Source: Sialis fuliginosa
Lineage: Eukaryota; Arthropoda; Insecta; Megaloptera; Sialidae
DNA length: 64,000 nucleotides
Assembly (NCBI GenBank): GCA_961205875.1
Contig: OY540809.1
Span: forward strand, 47,024,608 to 47,088,607
Direction: 5' to 3'
The notes beneath the pieces are model-generated. The model was not told the origin of the DNA. It saw only the letters and a program-made list of their open reading frames with translations, and made no database searches. The position numbers were made by a program, and so were the translations under genes. Positions 52,118 through 61,300 of the stretch are shown here, piece by piece. Within the stretch, counting starts at the first letter, position 1. Every line of letters begins with the position of its first letter.

Positions 52118-52720
52118 TTAATATACAGGCCCCGCATCCCCTTCATCATTATCTTCATACTGTTCTCCGTTGTCAAAATAATCATTAGCGTAATCTGTTC
52201 CGTCATCCATTTCCTCATCTACATCCTCAAATTCCAAGTTAATTTCATCCTCATCTTTACCTTCTTCCCCATCAGTTTTATCTACTTTCTTTTCCAGTTT
52301 TTCTAGCCTATTTAATTCGGCACCTACATTTGATATTGGTTTTATTCTAATAGTTCTTGCTTTTGCCTTCGGTCTCAGTTCTGCAGGCAAATGAGTCCAC
52401 TGAAAACTTGGTTTTATTAATGGTGTGTCTGAATGTTGCTCTGGTGAGTCAATCCATTCTGTTATTTCGTTATAATAATCAGTTAGTTCTCGGTTGAGTA
52501 ATAAAAGGTAATCGGTGTCTTTCGTATTCTGAAAAATTCATTTTTTTAATATTATATAAAAAAATAAAAACACTTAACTTACTTCTAATTCATGCGGTTT
52601 TTTATCAATAGTAGGATATAACGGTGGGGGTTCTAATACAGGTCCTAACAACTGGTCGCCAGGAATAGTTATTGGTATATTTGACCCACCTCGTCCACGA
52701 CCGCGTCCTCTACCTGCCAT
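52118..52720 (-). CDS. RNA polymerase III subunit RPC7-like (POLR3G/POLR3GL), 182 aa
   Basis: RPC7 bridges the RPC3/RPC6/RPC7 initiation subcomplex of RNA polymerase III. Two minus-strand exons, 52720-52583 and 52528-52118 (TAA), encode 182 residues. The start MAGRGRGRGG, the LEPPPLYPTIDKKP block, the DTDYLLLLNRELTDYY helix and a long acidic C-terminal tail (from about residue 130, rich in Asp/Glu) are the RPC7 layout. It is shorter than the approximately 220 residues of vertebrate forms, mostly in the middle. The AATAAA at 52118-52113 overlaps the stop codon. The ATG has a good context (A at -3, G at +4) and lies 10 bp after the DPH3 stop on the same strand, in a different frame, so this gene may lack its own promoter. 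The family call is good; POLR3G versus POLR3GL cannot be told. Confidence 0.85.
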
Positions 52721-52730
52721 TATTTTGCAC

Positions 52731-53146
52731 TTAATTTTTTACTGCTTGTAAATCTGATTTGTTTTCTTTAGCTACTTCTTCAATATCTTTTTTAAACGCT
52801 TCCTAAATTCATAACAGCAAATTAAATTAAGTAAATCATATTATATTACTTTTTCTACTTACTAAATCATAAACTACTTTAACTATTAAAGAACAACTAG
52901 GGCATGTAGCTTCGTCTTCACCATTCTCCAACTGTTCCTAAAAAAATATATTTATTGCTACTAAAAAATATGTATATTTAAAATGAACGGCGCAACATAA
53001 CCAAACTTTCAATATATGTGCATGATATCAAAACTTACTTTGGTTATTTCAAAACTATCGCCACACGGGCAAGGATAATAATAAGTGTCAGTATCTTCGT
53101 CGTATTCGAAATCTTCTATTTCGATTTCATCGTGGTAAATAGACAT
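52731..53146 (-). CDS. DPH3: DPH3, CSL-zinc-finger diphthamide biosynthesis protein, 84 aa
   Basis: DPH3 is the small electron-carrying partner of DPH1-DPH2 in the first step of diphthamide synthesis on elongation factor 2, and also serves Elongator. It is encoded by three minus-strand exons: 53146-53039, 52937-52863 and 52802-52731 (TAA), all in phase. The product begins [19 protein letters not shown] and has the zinc ligands CPC (Cys26, Cys28) and CPSC (Cys48, Cys51), with the family's [20 protein letters not shown] between them. The usual length is about 82. No AATAAA lies between this stop and the POLR3G-like ATG 10 bp on. It is divergent from TRMT10A (339 bp between starts). Confidence 0.96.
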
Positions 53147-53485
53147 ATCTGCGATTAAAAATTAAATTAAACGACGTAAAAATTATTCGTTATCACGTTA
53201 AGCAACATTCAATACAATGAATTCATTCAGTAGTATGTATCTACAAACGGCATTGAATTAAATTAAAGAATTTACTTGTAAAGTATTGGAATTATTTACA
53301 AATACCAATGATGTTGACTAACCATGTGATTTGAAATATACGAAATACCTAACCTCAATTATATGATATAAAAATGATATGATGTGCTTATGACAAAAAA
53401 TTAAACTTAACTTTAATATTTGTTGAATGTATCAACTAATTATAAGTTATTATGGCTGTGTAAAATTACAATATCAAGAAAAAAA
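53147..53485. promoter_or_regulatory. divergent promoter region DPH3 / TRMT10A
   Basis: This 339-bp AT-rich space lies between two outward-facing starts and must carry both promoters. I see no clear TATA box, initiator or palindromic operator. It may also drive the POLR3G-like gene if that gene is expressed on the DPH3 transcript. Confidence 0.6.
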
Positions 53486-56139
53486 ATGTCAGAATTCAGT
53501 GCGGAAAAAGATATCGAACATTCTGTATCTACAAAAATTTTGATGGAAGAATCGGATATAGTAAAAGAAGATGAACATTTAGATGTAAAAACCTTATCAA
53601 AAAAAGCTAGAAAACGATTGGATCGTAAAATGAAATGGGAAGCTAATAAATCATTAAAAAGAGCGAAAGAACGTGAGCAAAGAAAAATAAAACGTTTAGA
53701 AGCTCTAAAAAATAATATTAAACTCGGTCCGAGTAGGAAAGAATTAAAATCTTCAAAAATGTCAAACAGTAATTGTAAAACGTCTGTTATAATTGATTTA
53801 AGTTTTGATCATTTGATGATAGATAAGGTAAAAAAAATTGGTTAATACAGAGAACATGGGTGTCCGCTGTCAGATTTGTCAAAAATCACATATATAGTTA
53901 TTCAGAATAGAGTTGATGTGCATGCATGACTAAAACATTTTTACCATTTTTATGTTTATTTTATTTGATAGAATCATTTAAAAACAGTTTGTTGCGGAGG
54001 AGATTGAATCACCGCTTTTAACCTAACCAAAACTAATCAACTCGATTTCGCCCCAATAGATTACTCTAACCAAGGACAGTTAACATGTATATTATTAGAG
54101 CATCAACTCTATTCTGAATAATTATATGTGATTATTGATAAATCTGACAGCGGACACCCATGTTCTCCGTATTAATCGAACAATTAATTAATCAAATATT
54201 TCAAAAAATGTTAGATTAAATTTTGACTACCTCACTTAATGAATGTATCTTGATACATACTGTGAAATTTCATTCCATGTTCTTTAATTTTATCAAAATG
54301 TATTTTTCTGCTTATAAACTATAAAAAATCATGGGTACTTCTAAATGTAGTGTCCAGCATGTATGATGAACATAGCAGCAAGTTAGTTAACAAGGAGAAC
54401 ACCAGGTAGCTGTGGATATAAAAAGTCTCATTCTGATGATTGTAAATGTGTGAATAAATAGTTGTTTGGTTTGATTTAAAGAACATTACACTTCTAATAA
54501 CTATATTCCCTGTAAAGTGTATGTATGCACCGATATTAATTAATACAACTGTTAGATTATTTCAGTTTAAAACGGGAACTCAATCTCAGCCGCAATAAAC
54601 TGTTTTTAAATAATACCTATACACTAACCGCAATATGTATAATCTAAGTACAGAATCATGTTTTAGGATATTGCAAAAGTAGTGAAGCAGTTATTAAGAG
54701 CATATACATTGAACCGTAGATCGGAAAACCCAATGCAATTGTATTTCACAAATTTCAATGGAAAAACAAAAAACGAAATGACCAAACATACTGGATATCA
54801 AAACTGGGATGTTAATTTTTGTGAGAATGATTATTTGGAAGCATTTTCCAAAGACAAAATTGTTTATTTATCAAGTGAAAGTGATAACGTTATTACTGAA
54901 TTAGAACAAGACAAAGCCTATGTGATCGGAGGACTCGTGGATCACAACGCTCATAAAGTAATTATTATGCAAATTCGTTGTGGATAAATTTGACACTGAA
55001 GCCTGGAATTGTAAAGAATATCTTCCAAAATAAAATAAATATTCCTGGTGCCAGTAATCTTTACATGTGTATACATAATTTTATGCATCTAAAATCCATA
55101 GACAACATAAAACAACTTGCGGATAAACTTTCATTACTTTCAACTTTAATTAATCTGGAAAATATTCTTTATAATACTGGGTTAAAACAATTTATTAAAA
55201 TATAAAATATTCTATACTGTATTTTATAATAAAAAAAATCTATTGCAGGGTTTATGTTTAAAAATAGCAACAGAACAAAATATTTCACATGCCCAATTAC
55301 CAATTAAAGAGTTTTTGAAAATGAAAACGAGACAAGTTTTAACAATTGATCAAGGTATGAAATAAATCATTAAAGCTATTGGTATGTGTTGTCGATGGTA
55401 GCGAAATCTTGATATCTATTTTTATATCAGGTTTAGCAACATACATATTTCAATTTTATTAAAATTCATGAAATCAAATTTCTATTGTTGTCACAAGTTA
55501 TTTTAAATGATCTAACTGCATAGTTTGTAGTTTTGTACGGAACATACATAATACATTACTAAATTTTTCAAAACAAATTGAATACATATTTTGTACAAAC
55601 CTTTTAACAATTTTTCAAATTTTCAAATAATAAAGCAGATTATTGTCCTTACATTTTATATCCCTGGCTGTTTTATTTTATTTAAAGAAAACTTCCTACA
55701 CGTTACTTCATTCTAAGAAAAACTAACATCAATCCTATCCGCTTGCCTATTATATGTATCGTTGTTTCAATGCAGCAGTTTATGACTTGTAGTAAATTTC
55801 TAAATTCCTGTCTCAACAATAATCACGCAGAGTTTCTACCCGTAACTCGATGCACCTCTTTGATCGTCCCCTTGTAAGGCACATATACAAATGTTATTTT
55901 ATTTATTGTTGGTTAATACAAAATTATGTAATAATTTGTTAAAGAAATAAACCCGAAATTTTATTATAAACATGCAAATAAATTTGTAATTTTAATTTTT
56001 AGTGTTTGAAATTCTCTTACGAATTAGTGAAGGAAAAAGTTGGGAAGATGCAATGATTCAAGTAATACCAACACGAAAAGGTGCAGTAGTTAAAAATGAA
56101 GAAAAGAATAATGAAAACGATGAAAAAAAACACTATTAA
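53486..56139 (+). CDS. TRMT10A: tRNA (guanine-9-N1) methyltransferase, TRM10 family (TRMT10A-like), 291 aa
   Basis: TRM10 enzymes methylate N1 of guanosine 9 in tRNA using S-adenosylmethionine, with a SPOUT fold. The exons are 53486-53827, 54667-54957, 55249-55354 and 56003-56139 (TAA), in phase, 291 residues. The N-terminal third is a basic coiled coil (KKARKRLDRKMKWEANKSLK), as in the family. The SPOUT domain begins at SVIIDLSFDHLMIDKDIAKV, continues with IVYLSSESDNV, and has the catalytic and cofactor-binding block YVIGGLVDHNAHKGLCLKIA. The family's conserved Asp lies in GLVDHN. Then come HAQLPIKEFLKMKTRQVLTI and FEILLRISEGKSWEDA, with a short charged tail. The first in-frame ATG is at 53486. 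AATAAA follows at 56141. Intron 1 holds a TTAA-flanked MITE. Family certain; A rather than B is judged from length and lack of a mitochondrial presequence. Confidence 0.93.
53846..54171. mobile_element. TTAA-flanked MITE with about 74-bp inverted ends
   Basis: The ends start TACAGAGAACATGGGTGTCC and, inverse, TACGGAGAACATGGGTGTCC, and the match continues through 'gctgtcagattt' to 'attcagaatagagttgatg'. TTAA abuts both ends (53842-53845 and 54172-54175). The 326-bp element is non-coding and lies in TRMT10A intron 1. A relative with degenerate flanks is at 57871-58145. Confidence 0.85.
54988..56002. other. TRMT10A introns 2 and 3, no further elements recognised
   Basis: This stretch includes most of intron 2 (54958-55248) and all of intron 3 (55355-56002), with exon 3 at 55249-55354 between them. 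It is AT-rich with no repeat boundary that I can define. The 75-codon open frame at 54978-55205 continues from exon 2 in another frame and lacks family resemblance, so it is not called. Confidence 0.5.
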
Positions 56140-57642
56140 TAATAAATTGGAAGATTCTTCTTAATATTCTTGGACCTAAACAGTGTATTCAATTTGTATT
56201 TAACGTTTATAGAAAAGATCGACAAGGAGGGTGTCATAGTAATCTAGGCTCTTAGGTATGTTTCATCTCTGTCTATGAAACACGTATCAAAATACAGACA
56301 GTTGATTCACATGGCATAAGCGGTTAGTGACCGATGAGATTTGATTGGCTGATTTGTGGAATATCTGGTACCTCTGGTACATTCCATAAATCAGCCAATC
56401 AAAACTCGCCGGTAACTAATTGCTTACGCCATGAATCAAACCATTGACTTTTAAATTTATCAAGGATCACAACCGATGAGTAAAAAGTCAATGATGTGCC
56501 GACAGTTACAGAGATCGGCTAACAGATGGCAGCACTATTAAATGTCATCAACTGATTTTTTATTGTATCGCAGTATTATTAATTAATTGGAATTAGTTTT
56601 TAAATTAACAATGTTTTGGACGTTTTTACAATTGTTATTGTTGTTATTTCGGTTGTCTGTGTGTTGATTAACGCCGTTTCGAAACAACAAAATTTGACAA
56701 GTGTACTTTAAATTTTAAATGCTATGAAACAATGGTGAAGTATAATGTATATAATCAATTGTTTGCATTGTTACATGACAGTTGTGTTTTGTTATTATCA
56801 CAGTAACTATGATCTTACGTATATTATGTTTTGCAAAATGGGCAAAAAGACTGGCTAATGTCAAGCGTGTTTTAAAATAGTAATTTTTCCAAACTTTATT
56901 TTAATTTTAAATATTACTATTACATTATTGGCTCCTTTTTTTGCTCACTTTGTATATCTGTTAGGTCATTTATTTTGTTGGTTTGTGATAAAATTCTTTT
57001 ATAATAAACAAAAATGTGTTTACTTTGGATCTTCTTTAGATTTTACGGTTACATAAGCTTATGTTAAAATGTTGTAAGGGTTGTAAGTATCAAAGTATAC
57101 ATGGATTATTTATATTATAAAGAAGGTAAGTAATAATCAATAGTACCTACAATTAATACCTGTGTACATAAACAGGTAATATATTAAATCAGAGTATCTA
57201 TGTAGATAAATAGGTATAATCTATTCAGTAAGTTATTGAAAAAATTTTCTGAGCAAAATCAGAATGGTTTCTGAAAAAATTAATAGTTTGCGCTTTCTCC
57301 GCTAGATGGCGCCACATACACATTTACAAATTTATAGTTTTTTTCAGAAGCCATTATATTTCATACAATTAAGAAAAATAAAAAAACAAAAATACCGTAT
57401 AAACGTAACATATGTTTGTATATAAATGTCAAATGAGTAAAGATGGGTTTAATATTTAGCCTGAAAAATGAAATAATTTAAAATCTGATTTTTTGTTGAA
57501 ATCAATATATTTTAGAAAAACATAAGCATACAAAAATTGAAATAAAATTATTATTCCTGGTTACTAACTTTTAGTCTAATCATTAGATATAAATAATTGG
57601 GGCAAGACATATACGAGTGTATGCCATAAGTAGGGTGACCAG
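56140..57642. other. intergenic region between TRMT10A and the repeat block
   Basis: No gene recognised. It holds a palindromic repeat (56302-56439) and a short inverted repeat at 57263-57352 ('tggtttctgaaaaaatta' / 'ttttttcagaagcca' around 'ctccgctagatggcgccaca'). Confidence 0.5.
56302..56439. mobile_element. 138-bp palindromic MITE-like repeat
   Basis: 'ttgattca' at the left and 'tgaatcaa' at the right bound inverse arms of about 60 bp that share 'ggcataagc', 'gattggctgattt' and 'tggaat', with some mismatches. The centre is 'ctggtacctctggtac'. No clear duplication. Confidence 0.65.
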
Positions 57643-58254
57643 CATGGGCGTAGCCAGGGTTTTGTTCAGAGGGGGGCAAATATTTTTTGTTTGAAACCGA
57701 TTGGTCGGCGTGTTTTGCCTAGGACCCCGAGGTAATGAGAGAGGGTTGAGCAAAAAAAACTCACATTATTATGGTAACCTTACCTAAAAAGTTTTATAAA
57801 AAAATTTTCTGGATCCAAAATACGTTCAAAAATCCAATGGACATCATAGAAGTCTAGAAATATCGGTAAATACGGAGACTCTGGGAGTCCTCTGTCAAAA
57901 ACTCTAAAAGTCACGTGTTGATGTGTTAGAATAGAGTAGAGTATGTTGTAGCTATGTTAATATATTATTTAGTGCATAAACAGAAATTCATAAACCTAAC
58001 CTAACACTACCTGAAAGCGAACCAATCTATCTGGACTACTCTAACTTAAACACTGATCTAGTCACGCATGCGCGTCAACCCTATTCTGAATAACTATATA
58101 CGTGATTTTTCACAATTCTGACAGAGGACCCTCAGAGTCTCCGTATTAGCCGAAATATCCCTGTTTGGACAATAATACTGATTTACTTATTACTTTTTGT
58201 CCACAAGCTAGAGGAGGGGGGGGGGCAAGCGCCCCCCCTGCCCCACCCTGGCTC
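57643..58254 (+). mobile_element. hAT-like MITE carrying a nested TTAA element
   Basis: The left end CATGGGCGTAGCCAGGGT and the right end 'gccccaccctggct' are inverse to each other and G/C-run rich. The left start resembles the 22812-23141 element. About 275 bp of another element (57871-58145) sit inside. The right end is imperfect and no 8-bp duplication is visible. The satellite array begins about 60 bp further on. Confidence 0.6.
57871..58145. mobile_element. nested MITE of the 53846-54171 family
   Basis: TACGGAGACTCTGGGAGTCC at the left and the inverse TACGGAGACTCTGAGGGTCC at the right. The inner arms share 'ctgtcaaaa', 'gtcacg' and 'attcagaatag'. The flanks TAAA and TTAG look like an eroded TTAA duplication. 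It sits inside 57643-58254. Confidence 0.75.
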
Positions 58255-58311
58255 AAGGTTTGCATACTGAATCTCCGGGCTCCGGGTTTGGGCGCAATTT
58301 CTACAGGTTTT

Positions 58312-61300
58312 GCAAAAAATGACTAATTATCTCGTAAACGTTTGATTTTATATAAAAAAGTTAAACGACAATCTTGTAGAGAATTAAATTCTCTACATTT
58401 TCTTCCATAGCCGTCGGTTTCTACTATCAAAAGATCACGAGTTATAGCGCCGCAAAGTTTGTAAAAAGTAGTTTTTGCAAATTATCTCGTAAACGTCTGA
58501 TTTTATATGAAAAAGTTAAACGGCAGTCTTGTAGAGAATTAAATTCTCTACATTTTCTTCAATAGGTGTCGGTTTCTACGATCAAAAGATTACGAGTTAT
58601 AGCGTCGCAAAGTTTGTAAAAAGTAGTTTTTGCAAATTATCTCGTAAACGTTTATTTTATATAAAAATGTTAAATGGCAATATTGTAGAGAATTAAAATC
58701 TCTACATTTTCTTCCATAGCCGTCGGTTTCTACTATCAAAAGATCACGAGTTATAGCGCCGCAAAGTTTGTAAAAAGTAGTTTTTGCAAATTATCTCGTA
58801 AACGTCTGATTTTATATGAAAAAGTTAAATAGCAGTCTTGTAGAGAATTAAATTCTCTACATTTTCTTCCATAGGCGTCGGTTTCTACGATCAAAAGATT
58901 AAGAGTTATAGCGTCGCAAAGTTTGTAAAATGTAGTTTTTGCAAATTATCTCGTAAACGTTTGATTTTATATAAAAAAGTTTAATGGCAGTCTTGTAGAG
59001 AATTAAATTCTCTACATTTTCTTCCATAGGCGTCGGTTTCTACGATCAAAAGATTACGAGTTATAGCGCCGCAAAGTATGTAAAAAGTAGTTTTTGCAAA
59101 TTATCTCGTAAACAATTGATTTTATATAAAAATATTAAATAGCAGTCTGGTAGAGAATTAAATTCTCTACATTTTCTTCCATAGACGTCGGTTTCTACGA
59201 TCAAAAGATTAAGAGTTATAGCGTCGCAAAGTTTGTAAAAAGTAGTTTTTGCAAATTATCTCGTAAACGTTTGATTTTATATAAAAATGTTAAATGGCAG
59301 TCATGTAGAGAATTAAATTCTCTACATTTTCTTCCATAGGCGTCGGTTTCTACGATCAAAAGATTACAAGTTATAGCGCCGCAAAGTTTGTAAAAAGTAG
59401 TTTTTGCAAATTATCTCGTAAACGTTTGATTTAACATAAATATGTTAAATGGCCGTCATGTAGAGAATTAAATTCTCTACATTTTCTTCCATAAGCGTCG
59501 GTTTCTACGATTAAAAGATTACGAGTTACAGCGCCGCAATGTTTGTAAAAAGTAGTTTTTGCAAATTATCTCGTAAACGTTTGATTTTATATAAAAATGT
59601 TAAATGGCCGTCATGTAGAGAATTAAATTCTCTACATTTTCTTCAATAGGTGTCGGTTTCTACGATCAAAAGATTACGAGTTATAGCGTCGCAAAGTTTG
59701 TAAAAAGTAGTTTTTGCAAATTATCTCGTAAACGTTTATTTTATATAAAAATGTTAAATGGCAATATTGTAGAGAATTAAAATCTCTACATTTTCTTCCA
59801 TAGCCGTCGGTTTCTACTATCAAAAGATCACGAGTTATAGCGCCGCAAAGTTTGTAAAAAGTAGTTTTTGCAAATTATCTCGTAAACGTCTGATTTTATA
59901 TGAAAAAGTTAAATAGCAGTCTTGTAGAGAATTAAATTCTCTACATTTTCTTCCATAGGCGTCGGTTTCTACGATCAAAAGATTAAGAGTTATAGCGTCG
60001 CAAAGTTTGTAAAATGTAGTTTTTGCAAATTATCTCGTAAACGTTTGATTTTATATAAAAAAGTTTAATGGCAGTCTTGTAGAGAATTAAATTCTCTACA
60101 TTTTCTTCCATAGGCGTCGGTTTCTACGATCAAAAGATTACGAGTTATAGCGCCGCAAAGTATGTAAAAAGTAGTTTTTGCAAATTATCTCGTAAACAAT
60201 TGATTTTATATAAAAATATTAAATAGCAGTCTGGTAGAGAATTAAATTCTCTACATTTTCTTCTATAGGCGTCGGTTTCTACGATCAAAAGATCACGAGT
60301 TATAGCGCCGCAAAGTTTGTAAAAAGTAGTTTTTGCAAATTATCTCGTAAACGTCTGATTTTATATGAAAAAGTTAAATAGCAGTCTTGTAGAGAATTAA
60401 ATTCTCTACATTTTCTTCCATAGACGTCGGTTTCTACGATCAAAAGATTAAGAGTTATAGCGTCGCAAAGTTTGTAAAAAGTAGTTTTTGCAAATTATCT
60501 CGTAAACGTTTGATTTTATATAAAAATGTTAAATGGCAGTCATGTAGAGAATTAAATTCTCTACATTTTCTTCCATAGGCGTCGGTTTCTACGATCAAAA
60601 GATTACAAGTTATAGCGCCGCAAAGTTTGTAAAAAGTAGTTTTTGCAAATTATCTCGTAAACGTTTGATTTAACATAAATATGTTAAATGGCCGTCATGT
60701 AGAGAATTAAATTCTCTACATTTTCTTCCATAAGCGTCGGTTTCTACGATTAAAAGATTACGAGTTACAGCGCCGCAATGTTTGTAAAAAGTAGTTTTTG
60801 CAAATTATCTCGTAAACGTTTGATTTTATATAAAAATGTTAAATGGCCGTCATGTAGAGAATTAAATTCTCTACATTTTCTTCAATAGGTGTCGGTTTCT
60901 ACGATCAAAAGATTACGAGTTATAGCGTCGCAAAGTTTGTAAAAAGTAGTTTTTGCAAATTATCTCGTAAACGTTTATTTTATATAAAAATGTTAAATGG
61001 CAATATTGTAGAGAATTAAAATCTCTACATTTTCTTCCATAGCCGTCGGTTTCTACTATCAAAAGATCACGAGTTATAGCGCCGCAAAGTTTGTAAAAAG
61101 TAGTTTTTGCAAATTATCTCGTAAACGTCTGATTTTATATGAAAAAGTTAAATAGCAGTCTTGTAGAGAATTAAATTCTCTACATTTTCTTCCATAGGCG
61201 TCGGTTTCTACGATCAAAAGATTAAGAGTTATAGCGTCGCAAAGTTTGTAAAATGTAGTTTTTGCAAATTATCTCGTAAACGTTTGATTTTATATAAAAA

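Noticed and set aside
53420-53485. Upstream extension of TRMT10A to 53420.
   Set aside because: The frame there begins at TTG, not ATG. The first ATG is at 53486 and fits the family.
58489-58510. Possible hammerhead ribozyme in the satellite (CTGAT ... GAAA spacing in 'gtctgattttatatgaaaaa').
   Set aside because: The essential CUGAUGA box is absent (CTGATTT here), other monomer types lack CTGA, and no third stem with a cleavage site is evident.
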